Below are positions 52,719 to 63,400 of a stretch of DNA of 64,000 nucleotides, piece after piece. Where the stretch lies: positions 1 to 64,000 of the forward strand of contig NZ_JAUFPW010000030.1 of assembly GCF_030409415.1 (NCBI RefSeq), written 5' to 3'. Position 1 is the stretch's first letter. Each line of letters starts with the position of its first letter. This DNA is from Pedobacter aquatilis (GTDB taxonomy: Bacteria; Bacteroidota; Bacteroidia; Sphingobacteriales; Sphingobacteriaceae). Below the pieces are notes generated by a model, which saw only the letters and a program-made list of their open reading frames with translations, did not search any database and was not told the DNA's origin. Both the position numbers and the translations under genes were made by a program.

Positions 52719-53840
52719 TTAGTTTTTTAAAAATCTGTAAAATTCACATCCAGCTAAAAGAAAAGCGCCTACTCCAAAATTTGATGTGGAGTTTTGGTCT
52801 ACAATCTGCCCAGGAATGGCTTTTTCTCCAATAGGCTGAACATAGCCAACCTTACCATTTTCTTGCAAAGCAGTTTTGGAAAGATAACTCCAGCCCTTTA
52901 ATGCTACTGGCAAATAAGTATTTTTTTTAAGGTAACCGTTATTAATGCCCCATAATAAACCATAAGTAAAAAAGGCCGTTCCACTGGTTTCTGGCCCAGG
53001 TGCATGTTCAGCATCCAACATACTTCTGGTCCAGTAACCATCTGGTTGCTGGCTTTTTAAAATGGCGGCAGCCATCGTTTTGTATTTCGATAAATAATCA
53101 TTAAAATGTTTATCATTTTTAGGCAAATCCTTTAAAACTTTCGCTAAACCAGCAAACACCCATCCATCGCCACGGGCCCAAAAATCTTTTTTGCCATTAG
53201 CACTTTTGTGTTTTGGATATACATATTTAGCATCCCTGTAATAAAGCCCTGCTTCTTCATCGTACATAATGCTGTTGGCATAGGTAAAATATTCGTGCAA
53301 TTTTTCAAGGTATTGTTTATTGCCTGTGGTTTTGTAAAGCTTGGTCATCACGGGCATTACCATATATAGTCCATCGGCCCACCACCAGTAATCGTTTTGA
53401 GGCGTACTCATCTCATACTCCATCACTTCCTTAGCTCTGGCTATTTTATATTCCTGCTTATCTAAGTGATATAAATCTACATAGGTTTGAAAGCAAATTT
53501 GCCAATCGCCAAAAAGGACATATTCATCAGTTTCGCCGTATTTATATTTCCACAAGCTTCTATCGGTAGATTTTGCGCCCATCCACTGGTTATGGTTTGC
53601 CCAATCTTCAGAGTATTTCTGATAGCTTTTATTATTGGTTAACGCCACCACTTCCATATTTCCTGTATGATAAGCCGCATTATCCCAAAATGAGCGAACC
53701 TGTGGTTTATTGTTGCTCTGCCAGTATTGGTTAACCTTATCAATAATCTGTAGTACATCTGCTTTTGCTGGTAGCTTCTGTGCGTTTGCCACCATTTGTA
53801 AAAACGCAATCAGCATAAATGTTAAGTATATTTTTTTCAT
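52719..53840 (-). CDS. GH105 unsaturated uronyl hydrolase
   Basis: 373 residues with a signal peptide (VANAQ). An (alpha/alpha)6 barrel with the catalytic aspartate in WWWADGLYMVMP and RGDGWVFAGL typical of GH105/GH88. These enzymes remove delta-4,5-unsaturated uronic acid left by a lyase. Its start overlaps the GH43 stop by one base (TAATG), so translation is coupled. A lyase partner is expected; the BNR-propeller protein is the only candidate in the window. Confidence 0.9.
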   Translation of the reverse strand: MKKIYLTFMLIAFLQMVANAQKLPAKADVLQIIDKVNQYWQSNNKPQVRSFWDNAAYHTGNMEVVALTNNKSYQKYSEDWANHNQWMGAKSTDRSLWKYKYGETDEYVLFGDWQICFQTYVDLYHLDKQEYKIARAKEVMEYEMSTPQNDYWWWADGLYMVMPVMTKLYKTTGNKQYLEKLHEYFTYANSIMYDEEAGLYYRDAKYVYPKHKSANGKKDFWARGDGWVFAGLAKVLKDLPKNDKHFNDYLSKYKTMAAAILKSQQPDGYWTRSMLDAEHAPGPETSGTAFFTYGLLWGINNGYLKKNTYLPVALKGWSYLSKTALQENGKVGYVQPIGEKAIPGQIVDQNSTSNFGVGAFLLAGCEFYRFLKN

Positions 53841-55987
53841 TATTTAATTGGATTAATACCTTTAATTGTCGGAATTACTTTTTTTATACTGCCATCTGCA
53901 TTAAACTCCATTTTATCTATACAAACCTCACGGTTATAACCAGCTGCACTTCCCATCTCAATTCCTTTCGGAATGGTGAACCTGTGGTAAACCATGTACC
54001 ATTCATCTTTACCAGGAATTTGGATAATACTGTTATGCCCTGTACCATAAATGCCTTGCTCAGGGGTTTTTGCTAAGATCAAGTTATCCTTTGGAATAGT
54101 AATCTTACCAGTTGGCGTATCAGAAAAACCATATCTAACTCTGTAGTTTTCACTTCTTGTATCATCCTCCGACCATAAAAAATAATATTTTCCATTACGG
54201 TAAAATACTTCTGTACCTTCCCTGAAATCTTTACTCGGTGTTATGATTTTAATAGAATTCGTGTCGATAGAAACCATATCATCGTTTAGCTGCGCAACGG
54301 CCATATAGCCATTCCCCCAATACAAATAACTTTTTCTGGTTTTAGGGTCGGTAAAAACATCTGGGTCGATTTCTTGACCGCCTTTTATACCTGCTGGTTT
54401 TTTAGAAATAAGCGCCTGCCCGCTGTCTTTAAATGGCCCCGCAGGATTATCAGATACGGCAACACCAATTTTTTGAGCCGCAGTGTAATAATAAAAATAT
54501 TTGAATTGATTACCGATTTTCTTTTCAGCGATGGTTGGCGCCCAGGCATTTCTTTTTCCCCAACTAACATCATTTACCAAATCTAAAATTGTTCCTTCAT
54601 CTTTCCAGTTTACTAAATCTGTTGATGAAAAAGTTTTGAAATAATTACCACTCCAACCTGTAAAACCATCGCTGGTTGGATATAAATAATATTTAGATGT
54701 CTTGTTAGAATACAAAATTTCTGGGTCTGCAAAATAACCCGTTAATACAGGATTATTAGTAATTTGAGCCGTTGCCTTAAATGTTTCGGCAATCTTACCA
54801 GGCATTGTTATGCTGATATCAACTGTTCCTTTACTAAAATCTACAGGCCCAAAAGGAGAAATTACGATACCAGGAAAACCAAGTAATTGCAAATTGACAG
54901 CTTTTAAATTTGTGCCATACTTCAGCGGAAAAAAAACGGTATGATTTGCCGAATCGACTACAATGTTGTTTGTTTTTATTGATGATGAAATTGATGATTC
55001 TAAAACCGATTTAGAGCTGTACCATTTAGATAACAACCTCCCTGCTTCTGATGCATTAATAGGCAAAACCGTACCATGACGAGGATGAAAATTCATGCTT
55101 ACCGCTTCATCTATCACTTTAAATTTTTTCAAATCAGTACTTTTTGTAAACTGATATTTGCCTTTCATGTAAACATCATACATCAGGATATACTCATTAC
55201 TGTTATTAAGTTTAAATACCCCTGCTCCTTCTACAGCTTCTTTGGTTTGTTGCAAATAATTATCCTGTAAAACATACCCCTTGGTTAATTCTTTAGAAAC
55301 GGCTTTTTTTATCCCATTACCTTTTCCTTCTGTTTTAAAGAACAGGTTGTATTTACCGTTACTGTAAATAATATCTCCATCGATACAAGAGCCATTTGTC
55401 GGACTGAAAAACAGTTGCTTCGGTTCGCTTTCTAAATCGGTAAAATCTTTATTTGCATAAGCATAGTATATGATATCTGGCTGGTTTCCGTGTTTCATCG
55501 ACCAGTATATCATGTATTTTTTCGCTTTGGTATCGTAAATGGTTTGCGGCGCCCAAACTCTTTTTAAACTATCTTGTCCTTTAAATCGGGTCTGAATATT
55601 TACAACGTTCGAAGTCCAGTGAATTAAATCTCTAGATTTTAAAAGCACCATTGCCCGATTAGAATCCCATCCTTTAGCAGACTCCATATCTGTGGCAACC
55701 ATGTAGAACAACCTCCCATCTTCACCTCGCAAAATGTGTGGGTCTCTTACGCCTCCTGTAGAACTTATTTTAGTTGATGAAATAACAGGATTATCATTAT
55801 TAAGTGCCCTGTAGGTGTAACCATCTTTACTTATTGCAAAGTGTATCGCTTCTTCTGTTTTATTATTGCCAGTAAAATACACAAAAAGATAGGCCTCCAT
55901 TTTCTCTTTGGAGGTACTTTTATTTTGCGCAAAAATTTGAAATGGTGTTAAAATTATCAATAACGATAATCGAAAAATTACTTTCAT
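53840..55987 (-). CDS. Double GH43 glycosidase (two catalytic modules)
   Basis: 715 residues from ATG 55987 (signal peptide ending PFQIFAQ); the longer frame to 56083 would delete the signal sequence. The N-terminal propeller (about 20-330) has GVRDPHILRG, IDGDIIYS and EGAGVFKL. The C-terminal propeller (about 410-715) has FADPEILYS, EIDPDVFTD and EGTEVFYRNG. Each set matches the GH43 base, pKa modulator and acid, so both modules may be active. GH43 includes arabinofuranosidases, galactanases and xylosidases; the exact linkages are unknown. Confidence 0.86.
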   Translation of the reverse strand: MKVIFRLSLLIILTPFQIFAQNKSTSKEKMEAYLFVYFTGNNKTEEAIHFAISKDGYTYRALNNDNPVISSTKISSTGGVRDPHILRGEDGRLFYMVATDMESAKGWDSNRAMVLLKSRDLIHWTSNVVNIQTRFKGQDSLKRVWAPQTIYDTKAKKYMIYWSMKHGNQPDIIYYAYANKDFTDLESEPKQLFFSPTNGSCIDGDIIYSNGKYNLFFKTEGKGNGIKKAVSKELTKGYVLQDNYLQQTKEAVEGAGVFKLNNSNEYILMYDVYMKGKYQFTKSTDLKKFKVIDEAVSMNFHPRHGTVLPINASEAGRLLSKWYSSKSVLESSISSSIKTNNIVVDSANHTVFFPLKYGTNLKAVNLQLLGFPGIVISPFGPVDFSKGTVDISITMPGKIAETFKATAQITNNPVLTGYFADPEILYSNKTSKYYLYPTSDGFTGWSGNYFKTFSSTDLVNWKDEGTILDLVNDVSWGKRNAWAPTIAEKKIGNQFKYFYYYTAAQKIGVAVSDNPAGPFKDSGQALISKKPAGIKGGQEIDPDVFTDPKTRKSYLYWGNGYMAVAQLNDDMVSIDTNSIKIITPSKDFREGTEVFYRNGKYYFLWSEDDTRSENYRVRYGFSDTPTGKITIPKDNLILAKTPEQGIYGTGHNSIIQIPGKDEWYMVYHRFTIPKGIEMGSAAGYNREVCIDKMEFNADGSIKKVIPTIKGINPIK

Positions 55988-56018
55988 ATCAGTTGTTATT
56001 TTTTGCATTGTTAATCTT

Positions 56019-57362
56019 TTAAAAAGGCATCCATTTAAGTACCTGCACCGCCGAAGGTTCAATATCAGCCTTACCCTCTCCATCTATCTGGGTTACTTTT
56101 TGGATAAATAGATTCAGGATGCGTTTATCTTTCCACAATTCGGTATCGTAACTGGGTTCCCAATCGCCTACGCAGGTTGTGGTTAAATCTTTTAGCTTCC
56201 AGTTATTGGTTAATATATTTTGATTGGTAGCAATTGAGACCTTATTTTCACGTTCAGCATCTCTGAATATGATGCCAACCCCGTAGTTTTTTTGTTGTTT
56301 CCAGGCTATAATTTGCGGACGGGAAATCGGGATTTTCTTTGTACCGCCACCATTTAAAGTAAAGCTTGTTTTCCTGAAATTTAAATCGTTGACATTCCAT
56401 TTAAAATCATCCTTATAAACGATGTGGTATTGAGGAATCGAATCGAATTTAGCTCGCCAATAAGCAGCGATAAAAACCCTCCCTCTATCATCAGCAAACA
56501 TGGAGGTTTGATTAATTAATTCGCTATTTTGAGGAATTTTCAAGGCATACTCAGCATTTGATTCGGTTATTGGAAGCGTATATTTTTCACCCGTACTTTT
56601 AATCCAGGTTATACCGCCATCTGTAGATTTAGCATAGGCTAAATCGTGGTTACTTGCTACATCCGGACTTTCTCTCCAAACCCAGGAAATGTGTAATCCT
56701 CCGGATTTATCGGTTGCTACCTGCCAATAGGCATTGCGTTTTCCTTCCCCATTGATTAAACCATCTTGTACTCGGCTCCAGGAATTATTTTTAACTGAAT
56801 ATCGGTTAATCATTAAGTTTCCGTTGCCAGAACCGCCATCGCGATAAAAAAACAGTAAATCGCCGTTAACGAGTTTATAAAATTCGGGGTAGCTTACCTT
56901 GTCTTCTTTTTCTCCAAGCATCGAAATCTTTTCTCCGAATATTAATGATTCGGCAGCAACTGATTGCACATAATTTAATTGATTATTATGTTGCCCCCAT
57001 GCAAGGTGTAAAAATCCGCGTCCATCCATAGCAATACTGATTGATTTGTGTGCATCAGTAGCATCGCCTTGGTATTTAGTTTTCTGGCAATGCCATAATT
57101 TATCTTTGATATTCCTTTTTGCAACTACAACAAACTGATTTTTATCGTAGAAAGCCGCATACTGACTGTTTTTATAATTCACTAAAGAATTTTTACGAAA
57201 AATAACCGCGTTTACAGAATTTTTAGACCAACCCTCATTTGAAATTGTACTGGATTGATACTCCTGTGCCGAGCAAGTAAAAGCAAAAAGCAGAAAGCAT
57301 GGAGTAAATTTAAAGGTGAAAAATATTGCCATCCTGGTAACTGTAAAAAAAAAATTCATCAT
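56019..57362 (-). CDS. BNR-propeller secreted protein, putative Rha-GlcA lyase / GH145-like
   Basis: 447 residues from ATG 57362 (the frame is open to 57383, inside the preceding gene). Signal peptide ends CSAQ. The BNR-4 seven-bladed propeller has DAHKSISIAMDGRGFLHLAWGQHN, the shared His-centred site of BNR-type ulvan lyases, PL42 rhamnose-glucuronate lyase and GH145 alpha-L-rhamnosidase. With rhamnose mutarotase and GH105 in the same locus, cleavage of L-Rha-alpha-1,4-GlcA caps is the best guess; lyase chemistry would create the unsaturated end GH105 acts on. Confidence 0.68.
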   Translation of the reverse strand: MMNFFFTVTRMAIFFTFKFTPCFLLFAFTCSAQEYQSSTISNEGWSKNSVNAVIFRKNSLVNYKNSQYAAFYDKNQFVVVAKRNIKDKLWHCQKTKYQGDATDAHKSISIAMDGRGFLHLAWGQHNNQLNYVQSVAAESLIFGEKISMLGEKEDKVSYPEFYKLVNGDLLFFYRDGGSGNGNLMINRYSVKNNSWSRVQDGLINGEGKRNAYWQVATDKSGGLHISWVWRESPDVASNHDLAYAKSTDGGITWIKSTGEKYTLPITESNAEYALKIPQNSELINQTSMFADDRGRVFIAAYWRAKFDSIPQYHIVYKDDFKWNVNDLNFRKTSFTLNGGGTKKIPISRPQIIAWKQQKNYGVGIIFRDAERENKVSIATNQNILTNNWKLKDLTTTCVGDWEPSYDTELWKDKRILNLFIQKVTQIDGEGKADIEPSAVQVLKWMPF

Positions 57363-57363
57363 A

Positions 57364-58335
57364 TTATTTAGCTTCACCAACACCTTCAGAAGTCATCACA
57401 ATACGTTTAATTGTACCATCATTATTATAATGCAAATAATCGATGCAAACCGACCGACGATAGCTGCCACCATCATTATTGATTGCACCGTTATGGTATA
57501 CAAAATAAGATTTGCCCTTAAAATCGATTATTGATTGATGGTTGGTATTGGAATTGCCTGCAATTTCATTTAAAATGCCTTTATATTCCCAGGGCCCAAT
57601 TATATTTTTACTCATGGCATAAACTATTTTTTCGGGAAATCCAGTCGCATAAGATAAGTAGTACCAATCTTTTCTTTTATGAACCCAAGGTGCTTCGGTA
57701 AATGCTGGCAAATTTACCAATTGAATTGGTCCATCAAATTCTACCATGTTTTGTTTTAGTTTAGCGTAATAACATTGTGTATTCCCCCAAAAAAGATATG
57801 CCTGCCCGTCATCATCAATAATTACGCTTGGGTCTATATCATCCCAGGTAATTTTGGTTGCAGTAGTCATATCATTAGTTACCAATGCCTTGCCAATGGC
57901 ATCTTTAAAAGGTCCGCGAGGATTATCTGCTACAGCAACGCCTATTGATTTACCAGGTATAGTGGCATGTTCTGTTGCTACAAACCAAAAAAACTTCCCA
58001 TCCCGTTCTATAACCTGCGATGCCCATGCATCGCCTTTCGACCAGCTAAAATCTTTATAATTTAAAGGCGATTTATGCGCTTTCCAATTAATCATATCTG
58101 CTGATGAATAACAAAGCCATTCATTCATTTCATAGTTGTTCTTGGTTTTAGGCGCTACATCATGCCCCGCATACAGATAAACAGAGTCGCCATAAACGTA
58201 AGCTGCTGGGTCTGCGGTATATTTATCCGTAATTATAGGATTTCCTTTAGCTGTTATAACTTGCTGGGCATTAACCGAAAACACACCAAATCCCGTTAAA
58301 AGGTGAAAAACTGCTATTTTAATTAAATTCTTCAT
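57364..58335 (-). CDS. GH43 glycosidase, single module
   Basis: 323 residues with a signal peptide (SVNAQ). The full triad is visible: base Asp in YTADPAAYV, pKa modulator in DIDPSVIID and acid Glu in AFTEAPWVHK. It is the compact five-bladed type related to arabinofuranosidases and arabinoxylan or arabinan enzymes. It starts 33 bp after GH97 in the same operon and ends 1 bp before the BNR gene start. Confidence 0.88.
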   Translation of the reverse strand: MKNLIKIAVFHLLTGFGVFSVNAQQVITAKGNPIITDKYTADPAAYVYGDSVYLYAGHDVAPKTKNNYEMNEWLCYSSADMINWKAHKSPLNYKDFSWSKGDAWASQVIERDGKFFWFVATEHATIPGKSIGVAVADNPRGPFKDAIGKALVTNDMTTATKITWDDIDPSVIIDDDGQAYLFWGNTQCYYAKLKQNMVEFDGPIQLVNLPAFTEAPWVHKRKDWYYLSYATGFPEKIVYAMSKNIIGPWEYKGILNEIAGNSNTNHQSIIDFKGKSYFVYHNGAINNDGGSYRRSVCIDYLHYNNDGTIKRIVMTSEGVGEAK

Positions 58336-58368
58336 TATATGTTAGTATTTGATTTCGACTGATGCAAT

Positions 58369-60297
58369 TTACTCTACAACAGCAACGAAGCCACCAAATG
58401 GTTTAATTGTAATTTCAGTAGTTTTTAAATATGGTGCAGTTTTCTTGAAAGAAAATTCAGTAGCCCCGTCAGTTATTAGCGTTGCTCCAATTTTCCCAAA
58501 TTTTGAAAAATCAATCTTTACAGTTTTGTTTTCCTGTTCTGCATTAATACCAGCCAAATACCATTTATCGCCCGATTTGCGAGCCATAATCACATATTTA
58601 CCTGGATAGCCATCAATAAATTTTACATCGGTAAAAGAAGCAGGAAAATTTTGAAGGTGCGTTTTTACATAATCAGGAACAGTTGCTATTCCTTCGGGTG
58701 TTTCGGCTAAATGTTGCACACCAGATTGAAAAATTACAGGCAAGGCAAGTTCGAAAGCGCTGCTTGTTTTCCTGTTGATATTCGGGATTTTGGTAAGCGT
58801 CATGGGTGTAAAATCCATAGGGTCGAAAACATTCCGTGTAAATGGAATTGTGGTGGCATGGTATGGTGCTTCGTTTGCGTTATTTTGGTCGAATGTTATA
58901 AATTCCATCCCCTTTATCGATTCCATGGTAACTAAATTTGGGTAAGTTCGTTGCCAACCTCTTGGCAGGGTTGCGCCGTGGCAATTTACGCTCAATCCAA
59001 ATTTTGCTGCATCTTCAAAAATCTCCAGGTAATACTTAATCATTGATTGCCCATCGCCACCAAAAAAATCGACCTTAATGCCTTTGATGCCCATTTTTTG
59101 AAGCAAAGCGAATTCTTTAAGCCTGTTATCTTTTGTCGTAAGTTTATTTTTTGGCGTGTATTTTACAGTATTCCAATCGCCAGCAGAATTATACCATAAA
59201 ATTAAACCTACGTTTTTAGATTTTGCATAATTAGCAAGTTCCTCCATTTTCCCGTAGCCAATTTTAGTATCCCAATCCACATCAATTAAGCAATATTCCC
59301 ATTTCATATCGGCAGCGAAATCTATAAATTTCTTTTGCACATCGTAAGTAATCGAGTTATCCTTTAAAATTATCCAGCTCCAAGATGCTTTACCCAATTT
59401 AAAATCGGCAGGATTAATATTTGGTTTCTGTGGGTAAGCCAAATCGGTTCCTAAGCTAGATTCTGTTATTGTTTTTAAACGTCCAACGGCAATAATTCTC
59501 CACGGCGTAAACCAGGGCAAAGCCGATTCTGGATTCACGTTGCTGCCTGTAAATGCTTCACGTTTATCTGGAAAGCCAATTTCATAATTCCCATTGGGAG
59601 AATTTTGCTTTAAACGTGTGGCACAGTAATTTTCATCAAGTCCAGTTTCAGAAATTAATACCCAATTATCCTGAGTATGAAAAAGCGCAGGAAAAACCCA
59701 ACCTGCAGTTGTTGGAGCAGCTTCGCCAACATTAATTGCTTTCTTGTAATATTCTTCGTAAGATGGATTTGTACTTTCCCAACCTGTTTTTGCCACGCTC
59801 ATTGGCTGTAACCAGGCTTTTGTGCTATCTAAAAAATTAAAGGATGTTTTTTCTGATAAAATCTGTTTGGTCGCTGCATCTTTTTCTGGAAAATAATAGC
59901 GAAATGCCACTCCATCATTAGAAACCTGAAAAATTACATCGATTTTTTTACCTAAAGCAGTTTTTAAATGAAAGATTCTTTTGTTTGCATTATACTGATT
60001 TTGCAATCTCTTGGAATTTTGTAAAGTGTAGGTATCTGTAACCGTACTAATGTTTGAAACAGAGAGTATCGACAATTTCTGAGAAAAATCTTCATCGTTT
60101 CTAACTAAACCCAAAGCCGAATTTTCTAAAACAGTTTTATTTTGATGATTAACCGTATATAAGGCTTTTCCGTTTAATACCGCAACGGTAGCAGAGAGAT
60201 TATTATCAGGACTTGCAATTAAATATTTATTCTGCGCTTGTAGGAATTTATTTCCAAGTATTGATAAAAAAAATAAGAGGGTAAACTTTTTGAACAT
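58369..60297 (-). CDS. GH97 alpha-glycosidase, retaining (alpha-galactosidase) type
   Basis: 642 residues from ATG 60297 (signal peptide ending FLQAQ); the frame is open further to 60324. The three GH97 parts are present: N-terminal beta sandwich, barrel and C-terminal beta domain. GIKVDFFGGDGQ and TMESIKGMEF align with the aspartate nucleophile and glutamate acid/base of the retaining branch (alpha-galactosidase or beta-L-arabinopyranosidase), rather than the inverting SusB branch. First gene of its operon, behind paired C5 boxes. Confidence 0.87.
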   Translation of the reverse strand: MFKKFTLLFFLSILGNKFLQAQNKYLIASPDNNLSATVAVLNGKALYTVNHQNKTVLENSALGLVRNDEDFSQKLSILSVSNISTVTDTYTLQNSKRLQNQYNANKRIFHLKTALGKKIDVIFQVSNDGVAFRYYFPEKDAATKQILSEKTSFNFLDSTKAWLQPMSVAKTGWESTNPSYEEYYKKAINVGEAAPTTAGWVFPALFHTQDNWVLISETGLDENYCATRLKQNSPNGNYEIGFPDKREAFTGSNVNPESALPWFTPWRIIAVGRLKTITESSLGTDLAYPQKPNINPADFKLGKASWSWIILKDNSITYDVQKKFIDFAADMKWEYCLIDVDWDTKIGYGKMEELANYAKSKNVGLILWYNSAGDWNTVKYTPKNKLTTKDNRLKEFALLQKMGIKGIKVDFFGGDGQSMIKYYLEIFEDAAKFGLSVNCHGATLPRGWQRTYPNLVTMESIKGMEFITFDQNNANEAPYHATTIPFTRNVFDPMDFTPMTLTKIPNINRKTSSAFELALPVIFQSGVQHLAETPEGIATVPDYVKTHLQNFPASFTDVKFIDGYPGKYVIMARKSGDKWYLAGINAEQENKTVKIDFSKFGKIGATLITDGATEFSFKKTAPYLKTTEITIKPFGGFVAVVE

Positions 60298-60367
60298 AAT
60301 TTTTGAGGTTGAGAAAATGAGCACTTCTGATGTGATACTGATTTTTCTCCAGTTATATTTGGTTACT

Positions 60368-60424
60368 CGAAGTACTATATTTTAAACCTCAAAAATAGGG
60401 GGTTAAATCATACTTTACAGGGGG
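60368..60424 (-). promoter_or_regulatory. GH97 operon promoter with paired C5 boxes (HTCS site candidate)
   Basis: On the plus strand GGGGG occurs at 60398-60402 (followed by TTAAAT) and 60420-60424, 22 bp start to start. GTACTTCG (minus, 60375-60368) lies 22 bp downstream, where the susC region has TTAATTTG. The GGGGGTTAAAT word is the same as in the susC promoter and I found it nowhere else in the window. Confidence 0.55.
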
Positions 60425-60460
60425 TATTTTGGTAAAAAGCATTTTTCCGCTCCTTTTATT

Positions 60461-63400
60461 TCACATAAGAGAATTTAGATTATAGTACTTATGAAATGTC
60501 TTTCGGTGTTTTTTAACAAATTCTGAAGGCGTTAAATTAAATAATTTCTGAAAATGCGCTCTAAAATACTTCACATCGTTTATTCCAACTCTAAAAGCAG
60601 CTTCGTTAATGTTTAAGTTTGTGTTTATCAATAATTCTGCAGCCTTTCGTAATCTGATAAACCGAACAAAGCCACTAATGGATTGACCTGAAGTAGTTCT
60701 GATTCGTTTATAAAGGTTTGAATGGCTCATGCCTAATGCCGATGCTAATATCTTAACGTTGAAGTTTTCTTCCATTAAATTATCTTCAATTATATTAATA
60801 CATTTCTGCAAAAAAACTTTGTCTTCCTGAGATACCTTTTGTGCATCTGATTTCAACGTGATTTCGTTATAAAAATAAGATTGCAAATTTTGCCTGTTCT
60901 TGATTATGCCGTTAATTTTTGCCGAAAAAAGTTCTTTATCAAAGGGTTTGGTTATAAAATCATAAGCACCTACTTCTATTCCGCTTAACCGTATTTCATC
61001 ACTTGGGTCGGCGGTAAGCAGTATTACGGGTATATGGCTTAATTCAGAATCTTCCTTTATTGCTTTGCAAAGCTCTATCCCATTAAGTCCGTCCATATTA
61101 ACATCAGATATTACGATATCTGGCAGAAAATCTTTACAAATTTTTAAACCATCTAAACCATTCGAGGCTTTGTAAATTTTAAACTTATCCTGAAAGATTT
61201 GATTGATATAATCGATGATTTCAGTATTATCATCAACCACTAAAATAGAGTGCAAATCGGATATTAATAATTCTATATTTTTTTTACTTTCTGCCTCAGC
61301 AGTTTCGCTAATTTCTCCATCATGCGCCATTAATTCATTTACATAGACCAAACCATTAGTTTCATCTTCTGGCAAATTAACACCTGGAGCATAGCCTAAT
61401 GGCATTTCAACAGAGAAAGTTGTACCTCTATCCTTCACAGATGAAAAATATATTTTACCCTTATGTAATTCGACAAAAGTTTTAACCAAATATAAACCTA
61501 TACCAAAACCTATTTTGAGCGATTCTTTACCCGCAGCTTTGTAAAATTTATCAAATAGTTTTTCGCCAACCTCTTTCGATATTCCTGCACCGTTATCGCT
61601 AACATCGATTTTAACATGCATACCATTTCTAAAAATTTTTAACTTCACCATTCCGCCTGGTGGCGTAAATTTCATTGCGTTTGATAATAGGTTAAATAAA
61701 ACAATTTCAAGTTTATCGCGGTCGGCATAAATATCTATGGGTTCTTCATCGCACTCGAACGTATAATCTATGTTATTGTTCTTTGCCATGTATCCAAAAC
61801 ACAGAAAAATTTCTTTGGCAAACTTATTCAGGCTAATCTTAACCAGATTTAAAGCATCACTTTCATTCTCCATCTTCCTGAAAAGCAATAATTGATCTAC
61901 GAGGCTTAACAAACGCTTCGAATTTCGGTAAACCATACTCAAATCATTCTTTTCCTGCCCTGCTTCTTTGGTGGTTAAAATATCCTTAATCGGATTTACA
62001 ATTAACGTCAGCGGCGTTCTGAGTTCGTGAGAAATATTAGTAAAAAAATTAAGTTTCTTTTCATTCAAATCCTTCTCACGCTCCATTTTAAGGTTGGTAA
62101 TCTCTACCTCGTGCTTTAAATTACGCTGTTTGTTTCTGTAGCGTTGAAATACGTAAAGTGCTACAGAAAAAATAATCAAATATAATGAATAAGCCCACCA
62201 GGTTCTATACCATGGAGGCAAGATATTTATGATAACTATACGCTCATTGTTAGTCCAGTTGCCTTCGGTATCGGTACTTTTTATGTGGAGTTTGTATTCG
62301 CCTTCATCAAGCCTTGAATAGTAAGCGGTAGAAATTTTATTAACATAATTCCAGGTTCTATCCCAACCTTCCAGATAATAGGCGTAAGATATTTGGTCTT
62401 GAAATGAAAATTCGATGGCAGCATAATCTACAGAAATCACCGCTACATTATAAGGAATTGATATTTGTTGAAGATTTACAACCGATACATTTTTGTAAGC
62501 AGAATCCTTATCAATGGGAATATTATTGATTCTGAAATCTGTTAATACAATTCTTGGTATTCTACGGTTTTGTTTTATTTTTTCGGGATAAAAAAGATTA
62601 AATCCATCGATACCTCCGAATAATAATGCGCCATCTTTTAGTTTTAAACCTGCATTATAGTTAAACTGATTACTTTGCAAACCGTCAGAAGTGTAATAAT
62701 TTTTAAAATTTCTGCTTTTTAAATTATACTGTGAAATGCCATTGTAAGTGCTGCACCATAGGTTGTTATTACCATCGGGTAGAATATTTAAAACCGAGCT
62801 ACTTGGCAGGCCATCCTGTTGAGCATAACGTGTGAATTTTCCAGTTTGGGAATTGAAACACACTAACCCACCACCTTCAGTACCAATCCATAGCATATCT
62901 TTAGCATCCTGGATGATGGACCGGATTGCCATATTCATATTAAAATAGGTATGTTTTTTATAAGTTCTGTCTATTTTAATAAGTTGAGTATAATTTCCAG
63001 CCCAAAGGTTTCCCTTATCATCTTCAAAGATGGCATGAATATCTTTCAGGCGATTATCAAACAGTTCGAATTTATCTGATAAATTATTATACAAATATAA
63101 AGCGCCTCCTCTTGTTGTACCAGCCCAAATGTTCTTCTTCTTATCTTGATATAACTTCCAGATATTTATATCATCAAAACCCTTTTCGGTATTGTGGCAG
63201 GCGTAATGTTTAAATTTGCCTAACTGCTTGTTAAACCGGTCGATACCTCCGCTAAAGCTACCTACCCAAATATTGCTATTATAATCGCAAAGAATGCTTG
63301 TGATAAAGTTGCTTTTCAGCGAACCTGCATCAGCAGTTTTATTATAATTTGTAAAGGTGTTGAGCTTTCTGTTCCATACACTTAAGCCGCCACCATCTGT

